Of a stretch of DNA of 44,496 nt, positions 33,364 through 41,672 are shown piece after piece. Source of the stretch: Verrucomicrobiia bacterium (lineage in GTDB: Bacteria; Verrucomicrobiota; Verrucomicrobiia; Opitutales; Opitutaceae); the NCBI GenBank assembly GCA_011525695.1, contig WYBX01000074.1, positions 1 through 44,496 of the forward strand. The letters run 5' to 3'. The notes beneath the pieces are model-generated. The model worked only from the letters and a program-made list of their open reading frames with translations. It searched no databases and was not told the origin of the DNA. The translations under genes and the position numbers were made by a program. Position 1 is the first letter of the stretch. Each line of letters starts with the position of its first letter.

Positions 33364-35721
33364 TCACGGTCCCGAAGCCACGGCGGACAACTCGAGGATC
33401 TCCTGCCCCAGCGGCGAAAGGCTCAGGAGCACACCGTCCGCCAGCAACTCCTCGCCGGTAAGCTCACCGAGCTCCCTTCCGGCGAGGCATGCCGTGACCC
33501 GATAACGCCGCGTGCGCTCGACCCACGGAATATTGATCGCCCGGGTGGCAGGGCCGTCGCTGCCGCGCATCACGACCACCGCGCCCTCGCCGGACTCGTT
33601 CAGCTTGCCCCACCAGTGCCAGCCCTGATCCGTCGGCGCCGGAACGCCGCTGAACTGGAAGTGGCGGTAGATATCATAGTCCTGCTGGAGCCGTGCCAGC
33701 AGATCGAAACGTTTCCGGTAGTGCGCCACCTGCTCGTCCGTGAGCCGCTCCAGATCCCCCGAAAACGTCAGCGGCGCGCCCATCAGCATGCTCGCCACCT
33801 GCCGGTCCTGGATCCCCGGCGTCAGGCTGCCGCCGTGATTCTGCGTCGCGATCGCATAGAATTCGATGCGATGCAGCGGCAGCCCGCGCAGGGCGTAGAA
33901 CCGCTGGCGGGTGAGATGACAGCCTTCGAGCAGCAGCCGCCGGTGTTCCTCCGGCGTGATCGTCACGGGCTTGTCCGAGCCGACCGCCGGCAGCTCGCCC
34001 ATGCAGTTGTTGATCGAGGTATGATACTGCACCGCATGCTTCAGGACCGCGATATCGCAGGCCGGCCCGGGATTTCCCCAATAGATTTCGTGCGTGAGCT
34101 CCGTCGTAACCTGCGGCGCCTGCCGTCGGATTTCATCCTGCGCCGCCAGCAACCCCCGAAGCATCCGCAGCAACGATTCCTTCTTCGTGCGGCTTTCGTG
34201 GCCCTCGGCGATGTCGCCGTAAATCAACATCGTGAAGTCCTGCTTGAAGTAATCGACCCCGAACTTTTCATGGAGCCCGACGATGTCGCGGGCGTAATAA
34301 TTGCGCCACGGCGAGGAGAAGCTCATGGCGAAGCGGCGACGGCTTTGATCGCGGCTGTCATCCCACCATTGATAATATAGCGGGGGCTCGACGCGGCCGT
34401 CGGGCATGTCGCGCAGATCCGCCGACTCGGCATCCCGATAACAGGAGAGCCACACGCCCAGTGAAAGGCCGAGCGATCGCACGTGCCGGACGGTCGCTGC
34501 AAAATCCGGAAACTTCTTCGTATCGACCTCCGTGCCGACGCGATCCTTCTGCCAGCCGTCGTCGATCAGGAGCTGCTTGAAGCCCGCGAGGGCGGCGATG
34601 TCCGCCTGCCTGCGGATCAGTTTGTCGTTCACGTTGCTGCCGAAGCTCGCCCACGTCAGCCACTGCGGCGCATGCAGCGGCAGCGAAGCCGCCGGCAGCA
34701 CGATGTGCCGGTCCATGAACTTCTGCAGCGGTCCCTCGACGGCGCGATCGAGCGGCGTGGAGTCGGCGGCAATCGTGCGATGAACGTCACCGGCGAAGGC
34801 AAAGTAGAACACGGGCTCGGAAGTGAATGCCTCACCCGGCCCCAGCACCCACTCGAACAGCTCCGTGTTGTAGCCCATGGCGCCGCCACCCGTGATCCGG
34901 CGCAGCCCCGCCGGGACTTCACTGGCCGCAATCACGCCCCGGCGCCCGTCGGAGCCCGCAAAGCCGATCAAACTCGATTCGACGTTCTGCGCCCACGGCG
35001 TCAGCGGCACGGGATGGTTGAACGCGACGTGCAGTTCCAGGTCCTCGATGGCGAGGCGGCTGAGCTTGAGCCAGTGCCGCCCGCCATTGGAGACCCGGAT
35101 CGATTTCCGGATGACGGGGAAGCGCTCGAACAGCTCGTACAGCAGCGTGATCTCGACGCCCTCCAGCATTTCCGGCCTGGCCAGTGGAATCGTGATCGCG
35201 AGCCGCACGAGTTCGGAACTCGGCCGCGTGATCGCATGCGACAGCCTGCCCGAATAAAAATTGAGGTCCGTGCCGCTGACGACGACGGGGTCTTCCCATC
35301 TCACATCAGGCACGCGGTCGTCGAACCTGCCTGAAGAAACAAAGAGGCTCGCGTCACGGGCCCGCGCAAGCGAACCCTCCGCCTCGCCACGGCGGATCCC
35401 TGTCGGGCGCCGATCCGGATCGGCACGCGAGAATTCGAGCGAGAAGTTCCGATTCGGCGGATATTCCGCCAGCAACTCCCCGCCGTCCACGATCAGGCTC
35501 CGCGTGTCGAGACGATCACCATGCAGCGCCAGCGTGTACTGCAGGATGGCCGACTTCAGCACCATTGCATCACCCACCTTGGCGATCTCGGCGCCGGGCA
35601 GGGTGTTGAACGGGCCTGTCAGCAACATCGCCGCGAGGAGCCGCGCAGCACGTCGATTCCGTTGGCTCGAACCTGGAACGGTGCTCGGCGGGAGGGTTTT
35701 CCGGTACGCGGCGTTGCTCAT
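33364..35721 (-). CDS. GH36-like alpha-galactosidase (clan GH-D)
   Basis: 785 residues. The N-terminus MSNAAYRKTL with a later hydrophobic AARLLAAMLLTGPFNTLPGA gives an export signal. Residues about 45-340 are a beta-sandwich supersandwich domain. The (beta/alpha)8 barrel has LLIDDGWQKD (D387-D388), GVWLSCYRD and the nucleophile motif YFKQDFTML with D495. About 60 residues later comes NPGPACDIAVLKHAV, where the acid/base aspartate is expected. A C-terminal beta domain completes the fold. The KxD nucleophile and DDGW block are hallmarks of clan GH-D retaining alpha-galactosidases and alpha-N-acetylgalactosaminidases. The start at 35721 was chosen because frame upstream overlaps the 3' end of the BKACE gene. 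This is the clearest hint of an alpha-galactoside substrate. Confidence 0.86.
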   Translation of the reverse strand: MSNAAYRKTLPPSTVPGSSQRNRRAARLLAAMLLTGPFNTLPGAEIAKVGDAMVLKSAILQYTLALHGDRLDTRSLIVDGGELLAEYPPNRNFSLEFSRADPDRRPTGIRRGEAEGSLARARDASLFVSSGRFDDRVPDVRWEDPVVVSGTDLNFYSGRLSHAITRPSSELVRLAITIPLARPEMLEGVEITLLYELFERFPVIRKSIRVSNGGRHWLKLSRLAIEDLELHVAFNHPVPLTPWAQNVESSLIGFAGSDGRRGVIAASEVPAGLRRITGGGAMGYNTELFEWVLGPGEAFTSEPVFYFAFAGDVHRTIAADSTPLDRAVEGPLQKFMDRHIVLPAASLPLHAPQWLTWASFGSNVNDKLIRRQADIAALAGFKQLLIDDGWQKDRVGTEVDTKKFPDFAATVRHVRSLGLSLGVWLSCYRDAESADLRDMPDGRVEPPLYYQWWDDSRDQSRRRFAMSFSSPWRNYYARDIVGLHEKFGVDYFKQDFTMLIYGDIAEGHESRTKKESLLRMLRGLLAAQDEIRRQAPQVTTELTHEIYWGNPGPACDIAVLKHAVQYHTSINNCMGELPAVGSDKPVTITPEEHRRLLLEGCHLTRQRFYALRGLPLHRIEFYAIATQNHGGSLTPGIQDRQVASMLMGAPLTFSGDLERLTDEQVAHYRKRFDLLARLQQDYDIYRHFQFSGVPAPTDQGWHWWGKLNESGEGAVVVMRGSDGPATRAINIPWVERTRRYRVTACLAGRELGELTGEELLADGVLLSLSPLGQEILELSAVASGP

Positions 35722-35824
35722 TTTGATTTGGCGTCGTTTCAGCCGGATCGGGCAGGAGACCAGATATGCGGGCGCTCCGTTCGATCCGTTCCGAAGGACA
35801 TCATCGGAGCGCGCGGCGGCGGTT

Positions 35825-36679
35825 TCAGTTCGCCATTGCCGTCGTTGCGCTGGTCCGGGGTACAATGCCATAGCGGCGCCGAACCTCCGCCGGAGTCGCC
35901 ACGCGGCGCCCGAGTTGTTCGACCAGCGCACGCACCTTCCCGACGAGCTCGGGATTGGAGCGCGCGGCAACGCCGCCGCCCAGATGGTGCGAGTCCTCGA
36001 AACCCACGCGGACGTTACCCCCGGCAGCGATCGCCGCGGCCAGCAGGGCGAAGTCGTGGCTGCCGTGATGCACCAGCGTCCATTCGGCACCGGGCGGGAG
36101 CTTGGAAATCATGAAGGCGAGATTATCCAGCGTTGCCGGCAGGGCTCCCGGGAACCCGAGACAAATGCTGCACACGGGGCGCCGGGCGGCAGCCCTCCTG
36201 CCCAACGAGGGCAGGGCGGCGAAAAAACCGGGCTCGAAGAAGCACATTTCGGCGACGACCCCCGCGTCGTCCATCCTTGCCGCCAGCGCCACGATGTCCT
36301 CCGGCGTATTGATATACGCGCGACCGAAGAGATTGCACGAGCCCATGTTCAACGAGGCCATCTCGAGGTCCCGCGCCTGCATCGATGCCGTGCGCACTTC
36401 CCAGGGGACACCCACACCCCCGGTGGAGCCCTGGATCACAATGTCGGCCTCCGCGTGCACGCGCCGGACGACCTCATCGAAGAAACTCGGGTCGCTCGTC
36501 GCCTGCCCGGCCGCATCAGTCAGATGGAAATGCACCACCGCTGCGCCGGCGGCCGCGCTCGCGATGATGTCGCGCCCGAGCTCCTCCAGCGCAGGAAAGG
36601 CCGCCGGATCGCCATAATCGATCGGGGCGACGGTGATGATGACCGGAGGGGAGGCGAGGGACGGCCCGGCAGGATGCAT
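35825..36679 (-). CDS. BKACE-family (DUF849) beta-keto acid cleavage enzyme
   Basis: 284 residues, cytoplasmic TIM-barrel zinc enzyme. Zinc ligands H50 and H52 in VVHFHLTDAAG and the glutamate in NVRVGFEDSHHL are in place. Other blocks are IVIQGSTGG, YINTPEDIVALAARM and CFEPGFF-like MCFFEPGFFAALP. BKACE enzymes condense or cleave a beta-keto acid with acetyl-CoA; the founder acts on 3-keto-5-aminohexanoate. Here it begins a sugar operon, so it probably handles a keto-acid from the sugar. ATG 36679 is favoured because a promoter-like pair (see 36687-36715) would start transcription about there, giving a leaderless message; ATG 36715 is an alternative. Confidence 0.82.
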   Translation of the reverse strand: MHPAGPSLASPPVIITVAPIDYGDPAAFPALEELGRDIIASAAAGAAVVHFHLTDAAGQATSDPSFFDEVVRRVHAEADIVIQGSTGGVGVPWEVRTASMQARDLEMASLNMGSCNLFGRAYINTPEDIVALAARMDDAGVVAEMCFFEPGFFAALPSLGRRAAARRPVCSICLGFPGALPATLDNLAFMISKLPPGAEWTLVHHGSHDFALLAAAIAAGGNVRVGFEDSHHLGGGVAARSNPELVGKVRALVEQLGRRVATPAEVRRRYGIVPRTSATTAMAN

Positions 36680-36686
36680 GGCGGAT

Positions 36687-36731
36687 ATTAAACCGCCCGT
36701 GCGCGGGAAAGTCATTGTGAGTTCACGACAA
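36687..36731 (-). promoter_or_regulatory. Operon promoter with adjoining regulator-binding element
   Basis: On the minus strand TTTAAT (36692-36687) and ATGACT (36715-36710) make -10 and -35 boxes with a 17-nt spacer. The element CGTGAACTCACAATGAC (36727-36711) ends on the -35, the usual site for an AraC-type activator. A near copy lies upstream of the TonB receptor (38099-38115). Part of it is a small palindrome, GTGA-GT-TCAC. The 78-bp gap 36680-36757 also holds the promoter of the divergent regulator. Confidence 0.45.
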
Positions 36732-36757
36732 AATCTTACGTTCTCGCGCCAACACCG

Positions 36758-38008
36758 ATGTCCCGGCCCCCCACGGATCCCCCGAATTCCAGCCTTGGCG
36801 CAATCCCGTCGCCGGCGACCAAACCGATCCGGATTGCCGTGCTGGTGGAGTCGTCGCGCGCCTTCGGGCGCGGCGTGCTGGAGGGGCTGGCGGAGTGCCT
36901 GCAGGTGCGCCGGCACTGGATGGTTTACTATCAGGAGGGCGGACTCGGGGAGCTGCTGCCAGGCTGGTTCGCGGGATGGCAGGGGGATGGGATCATCGCG
37001 CGGATCGAGGATCGGCGGATGGCAGCGGCGCTGGTGCGGAAGGGGATTCCCGTCGTCGATACCCGCGGCCGGCTGTCGATTCCCGGCATTCCCGTGGTCA
37101 AGACAGACAACGAGGAGATTGCGCGGATGACGGCCGAACATCTGATCGAGCGGGGGTTCCGGCAGTTCGCATTCTGCGGCTACGAGGGCGCCGACTATTC
37201 AGCGGCGCGCCGCGATGCCTTCGCGAAGGTGGTCCGGCAGGCGGGCTTCCCCTGCCGGGTTTTCAGCACGCCCCAGCCGAGGCTCTCGGCAATCCGCAAA
37301 CAGGAGCAACATGGTTGGGCCCACGAAGGGCTCCTCATCGAATGGCTGCGCCGGCTGCCGAAGCCCGTCGGCATCATGGCCTGCAACGACGCGCGCGGGC
37401 ATCAGTTGCTGAACGCGGCCCGGCAGGCGGACGTCGTCGTGCCGGAGGAGGTCGCGGTCGTCGGGGTCGACAACTATCGGCTCATCTGCGAACTCGCCGA
37501 GCCGCCGCTCTCGAGCGTGGAGCAGAACACGCGGCAAATCGCCCGCGAGGCGGTGAGCGTGCTCGAGGCGATGATGGCCGGGCGGCGCCCGCCCGCGGCG
37601 CCGATTTTTGTGAAGCCATGCCAGTTGGTGACGCGCCGTTCGAGCGATGCACTGGCCATCACCGACAGCAATCTGCGCGCCGCGATGCGCTGCATTCACA
37701 CCCGGGCCCAAACCGGAATCGGCGTCGACGACGTCGCCCGGGCGGCGGGCATGTCGCGCCGGGATCTCGAGCGGAAGTTCCGCACCAGCTTCGGCCATGC
37801 GCCAGGCGAGGCGCTGCTGCGGGCGCAACTGAAGGCGGTCAAGGCGATGCTGACCGGAACCAACCTGCCCCTTTACCGGATCGCGGAACGCACGGGGTTT
37901 GCTCATCCCGAGTATCTGAACGTCGTGTTCAAACGGGAGATCGGAATGACGCCCCGGGCCTACCGGCTCGCAATGGGCCACGACCGCCGGCCGGCGCCGG
38001 CCCGCTGA
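36758..38008 (+). CDS. XylR-type transcriptional regulator (LacI-like sensor + AraC HTH)
   Basis: 416 residues. Residues about 20-300 form a type I periplasmic-binding-protein-like sensor (IAVLVESSRAFGRGVLEGLA, IARIEDRRMAAALVRKGIPV, IMACNDARGHQLLNA and VVGVDNYRLICELAEPPLSS), which binds a sugar. The C-terminal 100 residues are an AraC/XylS double helix-turn-helix (VARAAGMSRRDLERKFRTSF and IAERTGFAHPEYLNVVFKRE). This architecture is that of E. coli XylR, which activates pentose operons. It is divergent from the BKACE-led operon, 78 bp away, and upstream of a TonB receptor; both targets carry a related 17-nt element, making it the likely activator of the whole locus. Confidence 0.92.
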   Translation: MSRPPTDPPNSSLGAIPSPATKPIRIAVLVESSRAFGRGVLEGLAECLQVRRHWMVYYQEGGLGELLPGWFAGWQGDGIIARIEDRRMAAALVRKGIPVVDTRGRLSIPGIPVVKTDNEEIARMTAEHLIERGFRQFAFCGYEGADYSAARRDAFAKVVRQAGFPCRVFSTPQPRLSAIRKQEQHGWAHEGLLIEWLRRLPKPVGIMACNDARGHQLLNAARQADVVVPEEVAVVGVDNYRLICELAEPPLSSVEQNTRQIAREAVSVLEAMMAGRRPPAAPIFVKPCQLVTRRSSDALAITDSNLRAAMRCIHTRAQTGIGVDDVARAAGMSRRDLERKFRTSFGHAPGEALLRAQLKAVKAMLTGTNLPLYRIAERTGFAHPEYLNVVFKREIGMTPRAYRLAMGHDRRPAPAR

Positions 38009-38010
38009 AG

Positions 38011-38029
38011 CACCCCCGTTTTCGGGGTG
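38011..38029 (+). terminator. Weak terminator-like hairpin after the regulator
   Basis: CACCCC-CGTTTTC-GGGGTG, a 6-bp stem with a 7-nt loop starting two bases after the regulator stop. No T-run follows, so rho-independent termination is doubtful; position is the main argument. Confidence 0.35.
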
Positions 38030-38098
38030 TGGCCGGGGGGAGTTGAGCACCGTAAGCCCCTGGCCAGGAATGTCGGGCGCAAAAACACAAGATATTTC

Positions 38099-38139
38099 CG
38101 TGAATACTCAATGACCAGCGGGCGCGAAAACCCGATAGT
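38099..38139 (+). promoter_or_regulatory. Candidate promoter and operator of the TonB receptor
   Basis: CGTGAATACTCAATGAC (38099-38115) matches the element before the BKACE operon at 14 of 17 positions. ATGACC (38111-38116) and GATAGT (38134-38139) form weak -35/-10 boxes, again 17 nt apart, in the same phase to the element as at the operon. The rest of the 207-bp gap shows nothing obvious. Confidence 0.4.
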
Positions 38140-38215
38140 GTACGGCCAGTTACCGGGCATCGCTGCCCGCCCACGGCGCTGCGACTCCCTTCCCCCCCAC
38201 CCGACCTCAATCCCA

Positions 38216-41098
38216 ATGCCAACCACCAACTCCGTACGCACCACTTCCGGGGAGCGGCCTTCCCGTCTCCTCGTCCTGGCCCTGGCCGCCAGCCTCGCCG
38301 GATTCTCCGGCGGCACCGCAGTCGCCCAAAGCGCCCCGTCTGCCTCGGGCTCGGCCGCCGCAGGCGAAACCATCGAGCTGAGCCCGTTCACTGTCACGAG
38401 CGACCGGGACGTCGGCTACACGGCGTCGAACACGCTCGCCGGCAGCCGGCTCAATACCAGCCTGAAGGACACCGCCGCTTCGCTTTCCGTGATGACGGCC
38501 GAGTTCCTCGCTGACGTCGGGGCGAACAGCCTCGAGGAGGCGATGCTCTGGTCGACCAACTCCCAGCTGGATGTGCAGGATACGATTACCTTCGCCAGCA
38601 ACACGGCGGACGACAACAGCACGTTCTATGGTTTCACCCAGTTCCGCGTCCGCGGGCTGCCGGCGACGACGACGCGAAACTACTTCGCCTGGCGGTTGCC
38701 GAGCGACACCTACAACATCGAACGCGTGGAGGAGGCGCGCGGGCCGAACTCGATTCTCTTCGGCATCGGCGCGGCGGGAGGCGTGGTGAACACCTCCACG
38801 AAGCGCGCCTACCTGGAACGGACCATCCGCCACGCCAGCGTGCAGATGAGCAGCTACGAGGGTTACCGGGGCACGATTGACCTCAACCTGCCCGTGGGCG
38901 ACCGGCTGGCGTTCCGCTTGAACGCGGTCCACTCGCACCAGCCGAGCTACCGGGAATACCTGAAGAACGACAACCAGAACGCCCATCTCGCCGCGAACTT
39001 CAAGATCCTGGAGAAGACACGGCTGCGGGCCGAGTACGAGACCGGCATCGTCGATCAGGTGGTCGGCGCCAACGACACCGTGACCGACCAGTTCTCGAAC
39101 TGGCGGACGAACGGCAGCCAGATGATCACCGCGCCCATTCCCAGCAACCAGAACACCGCCTACGGAGTGGCGCGGTACAATGGCACCCAGCAGCTCTATT
39201 ACATCGACAACACCGGCACGCTGCTGAACGTCGCAAACACCTATCGTTCGAACGGCCTCGATGTCTTCGCGGGCCAGATCGATCCGATGCTGGGCGACCT
39301 CTCGGTCCACACCGGCGGTCCCGGCAGCACCCGGCGCGGCGACTTCGAGACCGCGACCATTGCACTCGAACAGCAGATTGGCCGGAACACGTTCGTCGAG
39401 CTGTCCTTCAACAAGCAGGACAACTCCTCGATTTCCAACCAGCCCGCCGGCAACAGCCGCCGGCTCTACGCCGACCCGAACGCAAACCTGCCGAACGGCC
39501 AGCCCAATCCATTTGCCGGGCAATACTGGCTCGAGGGCCAGTCCTGGGCGTGGGTGACCGGCCGCAAATACGAGACCCTGCGCGGCACGGTCGCACACGA
39601 CCTCGATCTCGGAAAGTGGGGCAAGTTCCGTTTCGCCGGCCTGGTCGAACAGGAGGATCGCCGCAGTCCCGAGAATTCACTGGTCGAGGTGTGGGAGGGT
39701 GCACCCTTCCATTCGGCTCCCGAGAACGCCGCCAACCAGATTGTCCGCCGCCATTACGTCACGCCGGGCGACTGGAGCACGTTCTACCGCAGCATGCCCA
39801 AGCAGTATCTGCTCTCCGGCATCCCCCATCCGACCGATCCATCGCGCACGCTCTCCTCGACCATGGTGCCGCGCGTCCAGAATGGCACCCGTGACACCGT
39901 GGAGGAGCAGACCACCCAGATGATCGCCACCCAGGCGCGCTTCTTCAAGGAACGGCTCATCTTCGGCGTCGGCTACCGCTGGGACGATCTGGCCGTCGAC
40001 AATTACGGATCGCTGCGCAACCCGGACTCGCAGCTCTGGGAAACCAACTACGACACGCCGACGAGCTCGCAGGAGTTCGACGGCCGCACGAAGACCTTCG
40101 GCGTGGTCGGCCATGTCACCCGGAACCTCTCGGTGTTCTACAACAAGTCCGACAACTTCGGCCTGCCGGGCAGCATGCGGATCCTGCCGGACTCGCTGCC
40201 GCCGCCCAACCCGGTGTCGACTGGCGAGGACATGGGCCTCGCGCTCGACCTCTTCGACGGCAAGCTCTTCGCCCGCGCGACCTACTACCAGGTCGATCTC
40301 CAGAACGGCGCCAACTTCAACTACGGCGGGACGCTCAACAATCCCTCATCGATATCGCGGATCATCCTGGATGCGCTCGTGGACCAGAATGTCATCACCG
40401 AGTCGCAGGCCACGCCGCATCGGACCAACAGCACGGGTTCGACGTTCAGTCGGTTCGTGGAGGGCTACGAGCTGAACCTCACCGCCAATCCGACGCGAAA
40501 CTGGCGGCTGCAGGCCAACTTCTCGATCACGGACGGCGTGGTCGACGAGGTCGCGCCCGAGGTGAAGGACTGGATTGCGGAGCACATGCCCTTCCTCCAG
40601 ACGCCGGCCTTCCAGGGCGTCGTGACCAACCAGGGCGCGCTGACGGTCGCGGAGGTCATCGGCGAGTTCTTCGAGTATCACAACGACCAGATGGATACCG
40701 AGGGCCTGATCCTGCCGGGAAACCGGAAGTACAAGTGGAACCTCTTCACCAGCTACAATTTCAGCGAGGGCGCCCTCAAGGGCCTGATGGTCGGCGGCGG
40801 CTACTCCTGGCAGAGCGAGCGGCCGGTGGGCGTCGTGAATGGCACGGAGGTTCGCTACTCGAACGACTATTGGAACACGAATGCAATGATTGGATACAAG
40901 TTCGGGCAGAACGCGCGGTTGCCCTGGGTGGAGAACCTGCGCGTGCAGCTCAACGTGTTCAACGTGACGGATGATCGGGAACCCGAAATCTACCGCTATA
41001 ACTCGAACGATCCGGCGCATCCCCGGTTCAACACCGTCCATCGGCTGCGCACGAAGGAACCGCGCACCTGGCGGCTCTCGGCGAGCTTCGACTTCTAA
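38216..41098 (+). CDS. Large TonB-dependent outer-membrane receptor for the catabolic locus
   Basis: 960 residues. Basic leader plus hydrophobic core (RLLVLALAASLAGFSGGTAV), then ETIELSPFTVTSDRDVGY, a TonB-box-like start common in verrucomicrobial receptors. The plug domain follows (TAEFLADVGANSLEEAMLWS, FRVRGLPATTTRNYFAWRLP, EEARGPNSILFGIGAAGGVV). The long barrel ends LSASFDF with a terminal aromatic residue, the signal for BAM-mediated insertion. Size and sequence style fit import of an oligosaccharide or glycoside rather than a siderophore. No SusD partner is present, as usual in this group. ATG 38216 is chosen for the leader; the longer frame upstream is not leader-like. Its promoter region carries the same element as the operon at 36711-36727. 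Confidence 0.93.
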   Translation: MPTTNSVRTTSGERPSRLLVLALAASLAGFSGGTAVAQSAPSASGSAAAGETIELSPFTVTSDRDVGYTASNTLAGSRLNTSLKDTAASLSVMTAEFLADVGANSLEEAMLWSTNSQLDVQDTITFASNTADDNSTFYGFTQFRVRGLPATTTRNYFAWRLPSDTYNIERVEEARGPNSILFGIGAAGGVVNTSTKRAYLERTIRHASVQMSSYEGYRGTIDLNLPVGDRLAFRLNAVHSHQPSYREYLKNDNQNAHLAANFKILEKTRLRAEYETGIVDQVVGANDTVTDQFSNWRTNGSQMITAPIPSNQNTAYGVARYNGTQQLYYIDNTGTLLNVANTYRSNGLDVFAGQIDPMLGDLSVHTGGPGSTRRGDFETATIALEQQIGRNTFVELSFNKQDNSSISNQPAGNSRRLYADPNANLPNGQPNPFAGQYWLEGQSWAWVTGRKYETLRGTVAHDLDLGKWGKFRFAGLVEQEDRRSPENSLVEVWEGAPFHSAPENAANQIVRRHYVTPGDWSTFYRSMPKQYLLSGIPHPTDPSRTLSSTMVPRVQNGTRDTVEEQTTQMIATQARFFKERLIFGVGYRWDDLAVDNYGSLRNPDSQLWETNYDTPTSSQEFDGRTKTFGVVGHVTRNLSVFYNKSDNFGLPGSMRILPDSLPPPNPVSTGEDMGLALDLFDGKLFARATYYQVDLQNGANFNYGGTLNNPSSISRIILDALVDQNVITESQATPHRTNSTGSTFSRFVEGYELNLTANPTRNWRLQANFSITDGVVDEVAPEVKDWIAEHMPFLQTPAFQGVVTNQGALTVAEVIGEFFEYHNDQMDTEGLILPGNRKYKWNLFTSYNFSEGALKGLMVGGGYSWQSERPVGVVNGTEVRYSNDYWNTNAMIGYKFGQNARLPWVENLRVQLNVFNVTDDREPEIYRYNSNDPAHPRFNTVHRLRTKEPRTWRLSASFDF

Positions 41099-41125
41099 AC
41101 CCAGGGTCATCGATCCTTGCGCATG

Positions 41126-41179
41126 CTGGAGGGCCGGACTCCGCCCCTTCCGCAGACGATACGGAGGTCGCTCCTCCAG
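41126..41179. repeat. Two head-to-head ATGGAG/CTGGAG-type stem-loop repeats
   Basis: Plus strand: CTGGAG-GGCCGGA-CTCCGC-CCCTTCC (41126-41151). Minus strand: CTGGAG-GAGCGAC-CTCCGT-ATCGTCT (41179-41154). Both have the (A/C)TGGAG-N7-CTCCG(T/C) layout of the element at 20145-20170 but with decayed stems. Outer arms TGCGCAT and ATGCGCA extend the inverted arrangement, from 41118 to 41189. Confidence 0.6.
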
Positions 41180-41214
41180 AAGATGCGCAATCGTTTGTGA
41201 CGTTCTGCTTAGCC

Positions 41215-41248
41215 TGCATCCATCACATCCAGAGGTGTGATGGATGCA
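41215..41248. terminator. Strong 13-bp hairpin, bidirectional terminator candidate
   Basis: TGCATCCATCACA and TGTGATGGATGCA are exact inverted repeats around the loop TCCAGAGG. There is no T-run on either side, but the stem is by far the longest perfect one in the window. It sits 117 bp after the TonB receptor stop and before the tRNA/GIY-YIG region on the opposite strand, so it could end transcription from either side, or be a recombination or protein-binding site. Confidence 0.5.
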
Positions 41249-41321
41249 CCCTGTCGGGCCGATTCCATTCGCGACGTACTCGGAAACACGTCCGCGCGAT
41301 GCTGCTCATGGATCCGAGGCG

Positions 41322-41489
41322 TCAGTTCGGCGAGATCGAACGCCAGTCGATGGTGGAACAGAAGGTAACAAGTCGTCGCGTCGTGTACGTGTGGCCGGAC
41401 CGGTGTTGTGCCAACCGTCGATCGAGGTCGCCGGTCATCCCAATGTAGTGCCGCCCGTTTGCGCCTCGCAGAATGTACACGCTATGCAT
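41322..41489 (-). pseudogene. GIY-YIG nuclease (UPF0213-like), frameshifted relic
   Basis: The 55-codon frame MHSVYILRGANGRHYIGMTG DLDRRLAQHRSGHTYTTRRL carries the catalytic V-Y-I (4-6), Y-I-G (15-17) and arginines R24/R25 of small GIY-YIG domains. After TRRL it continues VTFCSTIDWRSISPN and stops. In the neighbouring frame the DNA instead encodes LLFHHRLAFDLAELTPRI, which is what the family has at this position (a tyrosine/histidine-rich strand and helix). A one-base indel after about residue 40 therefore truncates the gene. It begins 8 bp after the 3' end of the tRNA gene on the same strand. A short expressed nuclease is less likely. Confidence 0.6.
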
Positions 41490-41497
41490 GGCGAAAA

Positions 41498-41575
<78 letters not shown>

Positions 41576-41617
41576 TCAATTGTCAGTCAAATACTTAGGT
41601 AATCATCCCTTGTTGCC

Positions 41618-41638
41618 TTCTACAGCGGTTTTCTACAG
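41618..41638 (+). repeat. Direct repeat TTCTACAG, possible recombinase arm sites
   Basis: TTCTACAG occurs at 41618-41625 and 41631-41638, 13 bp apart, between the tRNA and the recombinase start. Short direct repeats beside an integrase gene are often recombinase-binding arm sites. A small hairpin GCCTC-TCT-GAGGC follows at 41644-41656. Attachment function is inferred from position only. Confidence 0.3.
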
Positions 41639-41672
41639 TCTAAGCCTCTCTGAGGCGCATTCTGGAGAAAAC

